From the NCBI RefSeq assembly GCF_021699055.1, contig NZ_SSXC01000004.1, positions 62,001-126,000 on the forward strand: a DNA stretch of 64,000 nt, given 5' to 3'. The position numbers and the translations under genes are program-made. This document shows positions 32,383 through 44,769 of the stretch, one piece after another; position 1 is the stretch's first letter; every line of letters begins with the position of its first letter. A model generated the notes under the pieces. It did not search any database. It was not told the origin of the DNA and was given only the letters and a program-made list of their open reading frames with translations. Source of the stretch: Blastococcus sp. MG754426 (GTDB lineage Bacteria > Actinomycetota > Actinomycetes > Mycobacteriales > Geodermatophilaceae).

Positions 32383-32448
32383 CCGGTGCCCCGGCCCGGC
32401 GCCGAACTCGTTGGCGGAGCGTCGGACCCGAGCGGTAGACACGTCGGC

Positions 32449-33690
32449 GTGACCGATGTCGACGCCCGCCTCCGCCCGGTGACCCTCGACGAGTGGCCGG
32501 CCTTCGCCCACGCCATGCACGACGCGTTCGCGGAGGAGGCGCCGGCGTCCTTCGCCGAGCGGCCGTCGTCGGTGGCGGAGCTGGACCGGTCGCTGTCGAT
32601 GTGGGAGGGCGACCGCGTGGTCGCCACCGCCGGCATCTACAGCCGCATCCTCGCCGTCCCCGGCGCGCTGGTGCCCTGCGCCGGCGTCACGTGGGTCACC
32701 GTCGCCCCGACCCACCGCCGGCGCGGCGTGCTCACCGCGATCATGCGCCGCCAGCTGACGGAGCTGCACGAGCAGCAGCGCGAGCCGGTGGCGGGGCTCT
32801 GGGCCGCCGAGTACCCGATCTACGGCCGGTTCGGCTACGCGCCGGCGACCCGGGAGGCCCGGTTCTCCGGCCGGACGGAGAGGTTGCGGCTGCGGCCCGA
32901 CGTCGACCTGGGCACCGGCCGGGTCGAGCAGGTCTCCGCGGAGGAGTTCCGCCCGGCCGCCGTGGCGGTGCACGGGGCGGTGCACCGGTGGGTGCCCGGC
33001 AACATGGTCCGCGACGACCGCTGGTGGGACCGGCAGATGCGCGACGACCCCTCCGGCCGGGAGGGCGCCTCGGCCCGGCGGTACCTGCTCCACCGGGAGG
33101 CCGACGGCACGGTCACCGGCTACGCCACCTTCCGGGTGAAGGGCGCGTGGAGCGACACCGGCGAGCCGGAGGGCACCGTGGTCGTCCAGGAGGTGCGGGC
33201 GACCGGCACCCCCGCCTACGCCGCGCTGTGGCAGGTGCTGCTGTCGGTCGACCTGGTGCGCACGCTCAAGTACCCGGCCGCATCGCCGGAGGACCCGCTG
33301 CGCTGGCTGGTCACCGACGCGCGGGCCCTCCACAGCACGCCGGTCGACGGGCTGTGGGTGCGGCTGGTCGACGTCGACCGCGCCCTGGCCGCCCGCCGCT
33401 ACCCGGCCCCGATCGACCTCGTGCTGGAGGTGCGCGACCCGTTCTGCCCGTGGAACGAGGGGCGCTGGCGCCTCTCCGGGCACCCGGCCGGTGGCTACTG
33501 CGCGCGCACCGACCGCGATCCCGACATCGTGCTGGGCATCGAGGAGCTGTCGGCGGCCTACCTGGGCGGCGTCCCGCTGGCCGCGTTGCAGGCCGCCGGG
33601 CGGGTGACCGAGGTGAGCCCCGGGGCGGTGACGCTGGCGTCGACGGCGTTCAGCTGGCCGGTGACGCCCTGGTGCCCCGACAGCTTCTGA
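32449..33690 (+). CDS. Eis-family GNAT N-acetyltransferase
   Basis: A 413-residue enzyme with the Eis layout: an N-terminal GNAT domain with the acetyl-CoA loop in WVTVAPTHRRRGVLTAIMRR, a second degenerate GNAT domain, and an SCP-like C-terminal domain ending in Phe (PWCPDSF), whose carboxylate is catalytic in the family. YPIYGRFGYAPATREA is another family mark. Eis proteins acetylate amines, including aminoglycosides and peptides. The GTG at 32449 gives the normal length. No regulator is adjacent. Confidence 0.87.
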   Translation: MTDVDARLRPVTLDEWPAFAHAMHDAFAEEAPASFAERPSSVAELDRSLSMWEGDRVVATAGIYSRILAVPGALVPCAGVTWVTVAPTHRRRGVLTAIMRRQLTELHEQQREPVAGLWAAEYPIYGRFGYAPATREARFSGRTERLRLRPDVDLGTGRVEQVSAEEFRPAAVAVHGAVHRWVPGNMVRDDRWWDRQMRDDPSGREGASARRYLLHREADGTVTGYATFRVKGAWSDTGEPEGTVVVQEVRATGTPAYAALWQVLLSVDLVRTLKYPAASPEDPLRWLVTDARALHSTPVDGLWVRLVDVDRALAARRYPAPIDLVLEVRDPFCPWNEGRWRLSGHPAGGYCARTDRDPDIVLGIEELSAAYLGGVPLAALQAAGRVTEVSPGAVTLASTAFSWPVTPWCPDSF

Positions 33691-33725
33691 GGAGCGCCGA
33701 CGAACGCGCCACGATGCCCCCCGGC

Positions 33726-33752
33726 CGGACATCCCGACGCGCGAGATGTCCG
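33726..33752. terminator. hairpin between convergent genes
   Basis: CGGACATC (33726-33733) and GATGTCCG (33745-33752) form an 8-bp stem with an 11-base loop in the 84-base gap between the Eis-type gene (plus) and argG (minus). It may act as a bidirectional terminator, though no T-run is present. Confidence 0.4.
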
Positions 33753-33774
33753 ACCCGGGGCCGCTGCCCGGCCG

Positions 33775-35255
<1,481 letters not shown>

Positions 35256-35280
35256 ATTCACACCGCCCCGGCCGAGGCCG

Positions 35281-35859
35281 TCAGCCGGCCGGTGGTCGCA
35301 TCGCGTATCGCCACTCCCCGCGCCGGGGCCGACCGGGCAGGGCCAGCCGCCCGGTCGCCCAGAGCAGGTCGGCCAGCGGGTCGTCGCCCGCGGGGACGTC
35401 CGGGAACAGCCGGTCCCGCACCGCCCCGGCGACCTCGGCCGGCGGCTGCCAGTCCAGGCCGACCGCGCCCGCGACGTCGGCGCCGTGGACCAGCAGCTCG
35501 GCGCAGGCGATCGCGGCGAACCCGGTCGGGTCCGCGACGCCGTGGGAGTGCCACCCGCGCTCCCCCGGCGCCGCGCCGTCCAGCGTGCGCGCCAGCACCT
35601 CACCCCAGGCGGCGAGGCTCCGGGACGTCGTCCCCAGGCCGGCGTCCGGCCGCGCCACGAGGTCGGCGGCGCTGACCTCGCCGGCGCCGGCGGCGAGGTC
35701 GTGGGAGTACCAGGCCAGGGCAGCGGCCACGTGGTGGACCACGCCGGTGACCGGCCGCCCCATGACCGGCACCGGGGCCGACCCGTCCGGCACCCGGTCG
35801 AGCAGGTCCCCGACGACGGCGAGCGCCGTGCGGACCGCGCCGCCGCCGAGACCGCTCAC
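35281..35859 (-). CDS. mycothiol-dependent maleylpyruvate isomerase-like (DinB-fold) protein
   Basis: A 192-residue protein of the TIGR03086/MDMPI-N type, a four-helix DinB-like fold: VRTALAVVGDLLDRVPDGSA, MGRPVTGVVHHVAAALAWY, WGEVLARTLDGAAP and CAELLVHGADVAGAVGLDW. His residues in HHVA and HGAD correspond to the family's metal-site helices. Such proteins use mycothiol or have lost catalysis. The ATG overlaps the rpiB stop (ATGA). The exact reaction is unknown. Confidence 0.7.
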   Translation of the reverse strand: MSGLGGGAVRTALAVVGDLLDRVPDGSAPVPVMGRPVTGVVHHVAAALAWYSHDLAAGAGEVSAADLVARPDAGLGTTSRSLAAWGEVLARTLDGAAPGERGWHSHGVADPTGFAAIACAELLVHGADVAGAVGLDWQPPAEVAGAVRDRLFPDVPAGDDPLADLLWATGRLALPGRPRRGEWRYAMRPPAG

Positions 35860-36347
35860 GGGTGCTGGGACCGGGTGGGCAGCCCACCCGCGGGGCGGTG
35901 CCGGTCGCGCTCGTAGTCGCTGATCAGGCCGATCCGCCGGACGTGCCGCTCGTCGCCGCTGAACGGCGTCCCGAGGAACTCCAGCACGAGGGCCGTGGCC
36001 TCCTCGTCGCTGTGCTGGCGGGCGCCGACGGCGACCACGTTCGCGTCGTTGTGCTCGCGGGCCAGCCGCGCGGTCGCGGTGTTCCAGACCAGCGCGGCGC
36101 GGACACCGGGCACCTTGTTCGCGGCCATCTGCTCGCCGTTGCCCGAGCCCCCGATGACGACGCCGAGGGTGCCCGGCTCGGCGACGGTCCGCTCCCCCAC
36201 CTCGAAGCAGAACGGCGGGTAGTCGTCCTGGGCGTCGTACTCGAAAGCGCCGCAGTCGACCGGCTCGTGGCCGGCCTCGGCAAGCGCCCGCTTGAGGTGC
36301 TCCTTGAACTCCAGGCCCGCGTGGTCGGTGCCGATGAAGACGCGCAT
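35856..36347 (-). CDS. rpiB: ribose-5-phosphate isomerase B
   Basis: A 163-residue RpiB/LacAB-type enzyme converting ribulose-5-phosphate and ribose-5-phosphate in the pentose phosphate pathway. Marks are MRVFIGTDHAGLEFKEHLKR at the N-terminus, CGAFEYDAQDDYP, the anion hole GGSGNGEQMAANKVPGVRA, and AREHNDANVVAVGARQHS. It uses the actinobacterial active site with Glu in GSGNGEQ, as in mycobacterial RpiB, rather than the Cys of E. coli. The ATG at 36345-36347 fits the family start. It is first in a pair with the DinB-like gene. Confidence 0.93.
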   Translation of the reverse strand: MRVFIGTDHAGLEFKEHLKRALAEAGHEPVDCGAFEYDAQDDYPPFCFEVGERTVAEPGTLGVVIGGSGNGEQMAANKVPGVRAALVWNTATARLAREHNDANVVAVGARQHSDEEATALVLEFLGTPFSGDERHVRRIGLISDYERDRHRPAGGLPTRSQHP

Positions 36348-36516
36348 GACCGGCAGTCTGTCAGGCTGCGACCGTGGCTGTTTCCCGAGTCGGCGGTCGG
36401 CGCGGGCTGCACGCCTGCGCCGCGGCGTGGTCGGCGCGGCGGCTGCTCGAGGGCCGCGGGGAGCGCGTCGGCGACGGCCGCCTGCACTCCGGCGGCCGAC
36501 CGATGCGGGTCTGCTG

Positions 36517-37287
36517 GTGAGCACCGGCTGGCAGGAGGTGGCCGACGGCGTCCTGGTGCGCCGGCACCGCTCGCTGGACCTCAACTGCGGCCTCGTGCTC
36601 GGCGACGGCGCCTGCCTGGTCGTCGACACCCGCTCGCACCTCGGTGAGGCGGCCGACCTGGTGGCGGCCGTCCGCGCGGTCACGCCGCACCCGTGGACGG
36701 TGGTCAACACCCACGCCCACTACGACCACTGCTTCGGCAACGCGGCGTTCCGCCCGGCGCCGGTCTGGGGCTCGCGGGGCTGCGCGGCGGCCCTGCGCGC
36801 CGACGGCGAGGCGCAGCGGGCCGCCGTCGCCGACACGCTGGCCGGCGAGGAGGCCACCCTCCTGCGGGCGGCCCCGATCGACCCGCCGGACCACCTCGTC
36901 GACGACGTCGCCGTGCTCGACGTCGGCGGCCGCGAGGTGGTCCTGCGGCACCTCGGCCGGGGGCACACCGACCACGACCTGGTGGTCGAGGTGGAGGTCG
37001 CCGGCGACGCGACCGTGCTCTTCGCCGGCGACCTGGTCGAGCAGGGGGCACCGCCGGACTTCGGGGACTCCTGGCCGGCGGACTGGCCGGCCACCCTCGG
37101 CCGGCTGCACGCGCTCGCCCGCGGCCCGGTGGTGCCCGGCCACGGCGCGGTGGTCGACGCGGCGTTCGTCGGTGCCCAGCGGGAGGAGCTGCTCGCCGTC
37201 CTGACCGCGCTGCGCCAGGGCGGGCCGGGGCCCTACCCGGCCGGGACGATGGCGGTCGCTGCCGGGCGGCCGCTCACGAGCCGGTGA
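36517..37287 (+). CDS. metallo-beta-lactamase-fold hydrolase
   Basis: A 256-residue MBL-fold protein. The zinc motif is THAHYDHC (H-x-H-x-D-H), preceded by the strand CLVVDTRSHLGEAADLV. Later ligands are in GRGHTDHDLVV, LFAGDLVEQ and VPGHGAVVD. The pattern matches the glyoxalase-II/quinone-related branch with an early Asp strand. The GTG at 36517 begins just before GWQEVADGVLVRRHRSLDLN, the usual first strand. The substrate is unknown. Its 3' end overlaps the convergent SDR gene by 14 bases. Confidence 0.82.
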   Translation: MSTGWQEVADGVLVRRHRSLDLNCGLVLGDGACLVVDTRSHLGEAADLVAAVRAVTPHPWTVVNTHAHYDHCFGNAAFRPAPVWGSRGCAAALRADGEAQRAAVADTLAGEEATLLRAAPIDPPDHLVDDVAVLDVGGREVVLRHLGRGHTDHDLVVEVEVAGDATVLFAGDLVEQGAPPDFGDSWPADWPATLGRLHALARGPVVPGHGAVVDAAFVGAQREELLAVLTALRQGGPGPYPAGTMAVAAGRPLTSR

Positions 37288-38035
37288 CCCGCCGGACGAC
37301 CGACAGGGGCAGCACGCGCAGCAGCGCCGCGACCGGCCGCCACGGCCACTCGGGCACGTAACCGCACACCGGCTCCCGCTCGACCACCTCGACGAGCGCC
37401 TCGACGCCCTTGTCCAGGCCGACGGTCAGCGGGCCCCGGCGGCCGACGTTGATGTCGGTCGCGATGTAGCCGGGCAGGATCGTCGAGACGACGATGCCCG
37501 AGCCGTACACGTCCGAGCGGATGCCCTCGGCCAGCGCGTTCAGCGCCGCCTTGCTCGCCCCGTAGGCGGTCCGGCTGCCGGGCATGCCGCGCACGGAGGC
37601 GACCGAGGAGATCAGCACCAGGTGCCCCATCCCCTGGCGGCGGAACAGCTCCATCGCCGCCTCGCACTGCGCGTGCGACCCGAGCACGTTGGTGTGCAGC
37701 ACGGCGCGGTTGCCGGCCGCCCCGCCGGCGCCCACGGACGTCCCCGCGCCGATGCCGGCGTTCACGACCACGCGGTCGAAGCCGCCGAGCCGGTCGGCGA
37801 GGTCGGCGAAGGCGGTCGCCACCGACCCCGGGTCGTCGACGTCCATCGCGGCGACCTCGACCCGGATGCCGGGGTGGGCCGCCCGCAGCTCGGCCCGCAG
37901 CGCCTCGAGCCGGTCGGTCCGGCGGGCGCAGAGGGCGAGGTCGCGGCCCATCGCGGCGAACCGGCGGGCCATGCCCTCGCCGAGGCCGGAGCTGGCGCCG
38001 GAGATGAAGATGCGCTGGCGGGTGGGGTGCGGCAT
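37274..38035 (-). CDS. short-chain dehydrogenase/reductase
   Basis: A 253-residue SDR. Cofactor motif SGASSGLGEGMARRFAAMG, then NAGIGAGTSV, catalytic Ser in LVLISSVASVRGMPG and Y-x3-K in AYGASKAALN. The C-terminus (EWPWRPVAALLRVLPLSVVR) resembles the membrane-leaning tail of SDRs acting on lipids or retinoid-like substrates. A second ATG at 38053 would add six residues inside the palindromic repeat border. The substrate is unknown. Confidence 0.87.
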   Translation of the reverse strand: MPHPTRQRIFISGASSGLGEGMARRFAAMGRDLALCARRTDRLEALRAELRAAHPGIRVEVAAMDVDDPGSVATAFADLADRLGGFDRVVVNAGIGAGTSVGAGGAAGNRAVLHTNVLGSHAQCEAAMELFRRQGMGHLVLISSVASVRGMPGSRTAYGASKAALNALAEGIRSDVYGSGIVVSTILPGYIATDINVGRRGPLTVGLDKGVEALVEVVEREPVCGYVPEWPWRPVAALLRVLPLSVVRRVTGS

Positions 38036-38050
38036 CCCGACAGGATGCCG

Positions 38051-38147
38051 CACCCCACCCGCGGCGCTTCGTGCACACAGCGCCGCGGCGCTTTGTGCAC
38101 ATAGCGCCGCGGCGCTTCGTGCACCCCACCCGCGGCGCTCTGTGCAC
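38051..38147. repeat. array of four palindromic repeat units (about 24 bp)
   Basis: Four units start with GCGGCGCT, at 38061, 38085, 38109 and 38132, each followed two bases later by GTGCAC; units 1 and 2 end in AGCGCC. GCGGCGCT and AGCGCCGC form 8-bp stems around a loop containing GTGCAC, so neighbouring units overlap as hairpins. CACCCCACCC occurs before unit 1 and again after unit 3. The array fills the gap between the SDR gene and the nitroreductase gene. It may be a REP-like element. Confidence 0.7.
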
Positions 38148-38162
38148 GAGACGCCCGGGGCG

Positions 38163-38828
38163 TCACCGCCGGCGGGTGAGCTCCAGGGCGTCGGCCGGGA
38201 CCGAGCTCATGTCCGGGTCCGAGGTACGGGTGCGCTTGAGCTCCCAGAAGTCGGGCAGGTTCGCCAGCAGCACAGCGCCGTCGAAGGCCCTGCCGGCGTC
38301 CTCCCCGGTGGGCACCTTGCTGATGACCGGGCCGAAGAACGCCACGCCGTCGATGTGCATGACCGGCGTCCCGACGTCCTCCCCGACCGGGTCCATGCCC
38401 TCGTGGTGGCTCTTCTCCAGCGCGATGTCGTACTCGGTCGAGCCGGCGGCCTCGGCCAGCGACGCCGGCAGCCCGACCCGTTCCAGGGCGGGGGCGATGA
38501 GGTCCTCGAGCTCGACGCCCTCGTGGTGCCGCAGGGTGCCCATCGCGGTGTAGAGGTCACCGAGCACCTCGTCGCCGTGCTGCTGCGCGGCCGCGATCGC
38601 GACCCGCACCGGACCCCAGGCCTTGGCCATCATCTCCTGGTAGGCCTCCGGGAGGTCGCGGCCGCGGTTGAGCACCGCCAGCGACATGACGTGCCAGTGC
38701 AGGTCGATCTCGCGGACCTTGGCCGCCTCGAGCACCCAGCGGCTGGTGAGCCAGGCCCACGGGCACAGCGGGTCGAACCAGAAGTCGACGCGGGCCCTCG
38801 TCGGGGCGCTCTGCACTGCCTCGGTCAT
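38163..38828 (-). CDS. mycothiol-dependent nitroreductase-family protein (Rv2466c-like, DsbA fold)
   Basis: A 221-residue thioredoxin-fold protein. It follows M. tuberculosis Rv2466c closely in pattern: [77 protein letters not shown] and [12 protein letters not shown]. The active site reads C22-P-W-A25, so the second Cys of a CPWC pair is replaced by Ala and chemistry must rely on one thiol plus mycothiol. It is divergent from pepN, as in mycobacteria. It may take part in oxidative-stress defence and prodrug reduction. Confidence 0.87.
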   Translation of the reverse strand: MTEAVQSAPTRARVDFWFDPLCPWAWLTSRWVLEAAKVREIDLHWHVMSLAVLNRGRDLPEAYQEMMAKAWGPVRVAIAAAQQHGDEVLGDLYTAMGTLRHHEGVELEDLIAPALERVGLPASLAEAAGSTEYDIALEKSHHEGMDPVGEDVGTPVMHIDGVAFFGPVISKVPTGEDAGRAFDGAVLLANLPDFWELKRTRTSDPDMSSVPADALELTRRR

Positions 38829-38960
38829 CCTTGCTCCTCGCTCTGGGGTGCCCGGGTCGCCGAGTGCCCGGGCCGTCTGCGATGAGCCAAGTCGCCCGGC
38901 CGGGGGGTTGTTCCCGGTGGACGGCGGCGGGCCGTCGGCACCGCCTGACAAACTGCCGGG

Positions 38961-41510
<2,550 letters not shown>

Positions 41511-41525
41511 CTCCTCCACCGCAGC

Positions 41526-41569
41526 ACGGGAGAGGCGCCGCACCCGTCAGGGTGCGGCGCCTCTCCCGT
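41526..41569. terminator. bidirectional hairpin terminator after pepN
   Basis: A perfect 20-bp stem (41526-41545 with 41550-41569) and a GTCA loop lie between pepN (plus, ends 41510) and the convergent DUF5130 gene (minus, ends 41576). Confidence 0.85.
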
Positions 41570-41575
41570 CGTCGA

Positions 41576-42040
41576 TCAGTGGGTGCGCAGCCCCGCGGGG
41601 TGCCCCGCCTGGTCCGACAGCTGGCGCAGGCCGTTCACGATGCCACCGACCAGGTCGCCGTTGGCGAACGCGCTGGTCATGGAGAGCACCGCGAGGGCGC
41701 AGGCGCGGTCGGGGAGCCGGCGCGCGGCCCCGGCACCGGTGACCACCTCCACCACCCGCTGGCCGGGCGACACGGCGATCAGCACGGCGTCGGTCGGGTG
41801 GTCCCCCGAGCGCGCGTGCAGCTGCTCGGCGGCGGCGCGGGTCGGGGTGTCCAGCTCGCCCACGTACAGCGTGAAGCGCAGCCCCGTCTCGCGGGAGGAC
41901 ATGGTCAGCGCCTCGTCGAGGCGGGCCAGCTCCCGGTAGCTGAAGACCTCGTCGAGCTTGGGCTCCGCCGTGCGCGGGTGGAGCGTGTCGCCGACGTCGG
42001 TGCCGGTGCGGGGGGTGTTGAGCTCGGGCGCGCGGGTCAT
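41576..42040 (-). CDS. DUF5130 (TPM-like) protein
   Basis: A 154-residue protein: PKLDEVFSYRELARLDEALT, SSRETGLRFTLYVGEL, DAVLIAVSPGQRVVEVVTG and ACALAVLSMTSAFANGDLVG. This pattern is the DUF5130 family, distantly related to the TPM domain. No membrane segment or signal peptide is seen. The same gene follows pepN in mycobacteria (Rv2468c, from memory). The function is unknown. Confidence 0.8.
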   Translation of the reverse strand: MTRAPELNTPRTGTDVGDTLHPRTAEPKLDEVFSYRELARLDEALTMSSRETGLRFTLYVGELDTPTRAAAEQLHARSGDHPTDAVLIAVSPGQRVVEVVTGAGAARRLPDRACALAVLSMTSAFANGDLVGGIVNGLRQLSDQAGHPAGLRTH

Positions 42041-42094
42041 CGCCGGCCTCCGGGGATGGTCGTCGGAACAGGGGAAGCGGTCACCGGGGCCCCG

Positions 42095-42496
42095 TCACCA
42101 GGTCCCACGGGCGCCGCCCAGCGGGCCCGCGGCCTGCGGGAGACGGGCGGCCGTCGCGCCACCGCGGTGCGCGTCCTGCGCACCGATCGCCACCTGGGGG
42201 CCGGCGCCGGCGTTCGCGTCCAGGGCGCGCTCCCCCGGCTGCTCCGGGTAGACCGACGAGCCCAGCGCGGCGGTGCCGCTGCCCGGGACGGCCGCCGGGC
42301 CGTGGCTGGGCGCCGGGCCGTGGCCACCGACGGTCGCCGGGTGCGGCTCGTACCAGACCGGGGCGTGCTTCCACGGCTGGCCGGGCTTGTAGCGGGGGCG
42401 CCGGTCGGCGCCGGGCCGCAGCGTCAGCAGCGCCAGCACGAGGACGATGGCCAGCGGGATGCCGGCGTAGACGAGGAGGGTCTCGGCGACGGTCAC
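42095..42496 (-). CDS. CtaJ-like aa3-type cytochrome oxidase accessory subunit
   Basis: A 133-residue protein with one N-terminal helix (AETLLVYAGIPLAIVLVLAL) and then PRYKPGQPWKHAPVWYEPHP, the mark of the actinobacterial CtaJ-type subunit that accompanies the aa3 cytochrome oxidase. The rest (about 60-133) is low-complexity Gly/Ala/Pro. The GTG at 42494-42496 starts right before the membrane helix; a TTG at 42505 would add three residues. No other oxidase gene is here. Confidence 0.65.
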   Translation of the reverse strand: MTVAETLLVYAGIPLAIVLVLALLTLRPGADRRPRYKPGQPWKHAPVWYEPHPATVGGHGPAPSHGPAAVPGSGTAALGSSVYPEQPGERALDANAGAGPQVAIGAQDAHRGGATAARLPQAAGPLGGARGTW

Positions 42497-42526
42497 GCCC
42501 GACAACTTACCGGGACACCGTCGTCC

Positions 42527-43969
42527 TCATCGGCTGTCGGTCCAGACGGCGGGGCGGCGGTGCGCCCACGGCCGCGCGGCCTCCAGCTGGGCCGAGAGCG
42601 AGACGAGGGTCGCCTCGTCGGCGGGCCGGCCCACGAGCATGGTGCCGATCGGCAGCCCCCCGGCGCTCCAGTGCAGCGGGACGCTGACCGCGGGCTGCCC
42701 GGTGACGTTGAACAGCGCCGTGAAGGCGGCGTAGCGCTTCTGCCGCTCGAAGTCCGCCCCGCCCTCGCCGTCCTCGCCGAACCAGCCGAGCGGCCGGGGG
42801 GTCATGGTGAGCACCGGCGCGAGCAGGACGTCGTAGCCGGCCGTCGCGCGGAGGAACTGCCGGGAGAAGACGCGCAGGGCGAACATCGCCTGCATCGCGT
42901 CCCGCGCCGACAGCGCCAGGCCCCGCTGCTGCATCCAGCGGGTCAGCGGCTTCAGCAGCGGCTCGCTCCCGGGCGGCACCGGGAGCGTCGTGGCCCCCAG
43001 CGCCCAGACCGCCTCGAAGGAGGGCAGCACCGCGGGGTCGAGCAGCCCGGTCGGCACGTCCTCGACGACGTGCCCGAGGCCCTCGAGCAGCCGCCCGGCG
43101 TCCTCGAAGGCCTCGGCCACCTCGGGCTCCAGCTCCACCCCGGGCATGGCCGACTCCGTGTAGCGCCCGATGCGCAGCCGGCCGGGCTCCCGGTCGGCCC
43201 ACCCGAGGAAGCTCTCCCCCGGCGGCAGCGGCGGCGCCCAGAACGGGTCGCCGATCTCCGCGCCGGCCATCGCGTCCAGCATCGCCGCGGCGTCCCGCAC
43301 GGTCCGGGCCAGCGGGCCGCTGGTGCCCAGGCCGGTCACCTCGCTGCCGTACGGGGCGTTGCTGATCCGGCCGCGGGTCGGCTTGATGCCGAACAGGCCG
43401 TTGATGCTGGCCGGGATGCGGACCGAGCCCCCGCCGTCGCTGCCCTGCGCGAACGGCACGAACCCGGCGGCGACGGCGACGGCCGCTCCCCCGCTGGAGC
43501 CGCCGGCGAGCAGCGAGGTGTCCCACGGGCAGCGGGCCGGGCCGGCGAGGTCGTTGTCGGTGTAGCAGGGGAAGCCGAACTCGGGCGTGTTCGTCTTGCC
43601 CACGCTGATCGTCCCCGCGTCGGCGAGCCGGGTCACGACGGCGTCGTCGACGGCCGGCACGAAGTCGGCGAGCGCGGCCGAGCCGAACGTCGTCCGCACG
43701 CCGGCGGTGTTGTTGAGGTCCTTGATCGCGGTGGGGACGCCGAGCAGCGGGGGCAGCTCACCACCCTCCCGGACCCGCGCCTCGGCCCGGGCGGCCTGGG
43801 CCAGCGCCCGCTCGGGGGTGACGGTGATGAAGGCCCCGAGACCGGCGTCGTGCGCGTCGATGCGCGCCAGCGCGTGCGCCACGAGCTCGGTGGGGCTCAC
43901 CTCCTTCGCCCGGACGGCGGCGGCCTGCTCGAGGGCGGTCAGGTCGTGCAGCGCGGTCACGGCAGGCAC
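42527..43969 (-). CDS. amidase signature-family enzyme
   Basis: A 480-residue amidase. The Ser-Ser-Lys triad is visible: Lys in PTAIKDLNNTAGV, the first Ser in LLAGGSSGGAAVAVAAG and the second Ser in FAQGSDGGGSVRIPAS. Length and order match bacterial amidases and 6-aminohexanoate/aryl-acylamidases. The GTG at 43967-43969 follows AGGGGG; a second GTG nine bases on is possible. The gene sits between the CtaJ-like and HNH genes and is not part of the conserved mycobacterial order. The substrate is unknown, and a GatA role is unlikely, since GatB and GatC are absent. Confidence 0.88.
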   Translation of the reverse strand: MPAVTALHDLTALEQAAAVRAKEVSPTELVAHALARIDAHDAGLGAFITVTPERALAQAARAEARVREGGELPPLLGVPTAIKDLNNTAGVRTTFGSAALADFVPAVDDAVVTRLADAGTISVGKTNTPEFGFPCYTDNDLAGPARCPWDTSLLAGGSSGGAAVAVAAGFVPFAQGSDGGGSVRIPASINGLFGIKPTRGRISNAPYGSEVTGLGTSGPLARTVRDAAAMLDAMAGAEIGDPFWAPPLPPGESFLGWADREPGRLRIGRYTESAMPGVELEPEVAEAFEDAGRLLEGLGHVVEDVPTGLLDPAVLPSFEAVWALGATTLPVPPGSEPLLKPLTRWMQQRGLALSARDAMQAMFALRVFSRQFLRATAGYDVLLAPVLTMTPRPLGWFGEDGEGGADFERQKRYAAFTALFNVTGQPAVSVPLHWSAGGLPIGTMLVGRPADEATLVSLSAQLEAARPWAHRRPAVWTDSR

Positions 43970-44021
43970 GCTAGCCCCCTGGACCGCCCGCGCGCGCCGG
44001 CGTGGTGGGGGCCCGGGGCCG

Positions 44022-44627
<606 letters not shown>

Positions 44628-44629
44628 GG

Positions 44630-44638
44630 ATCACCTCC
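44630..44638 (-). promoter_or_regulatory. extended Shine-Dalgarno of the HNH gene
   Basis: On the minus strand GGAGGTGAT ends two bases before the GTG start at 44627. It is a 9-base match to the 3' end of 16S rRNA, far longer than at neighbouring genes. It settles the start codon and implies strong initiation, although the spacing is short. Confidence 0.6.
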
Positions 44639-44756
44639 GGAGGCCCCGGACCGCCGGGTGCTGCACGACCCGCGGGCACCCCCATTCTGACCCGAGAACC
44701 CCCGGTCGGCGCACCGGAAATCCCCGCCGTCCCCCGGCCGGCCCCGCCGCGGCGAC

Positions 44757-44762
44757 TAGCGT
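44757..44762 (+). promoter_or_regulatory. -10-like element, probable leaderless start
   Basis: TAGCGT fits TAnnnT and lies 7 bases before the ATG at 44770, the spacing expected for a transcript that begins at the start codon. No ribosome site is present, which agrees. Confidence 0.4.
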
Positions 44763-44769
44763 GCCGGTC

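Noticed and set aside
38051-38147. CRISPR array
   Set aside because: Repeat units are contiguous, without unique spacers, and no cas gene is present.
42527-43969. GatA subunit of Asp/Glu-tRNA amidotransferase
   Set aside because: No gatB or gatC nearby, and the sequence pattern fits general amidases.
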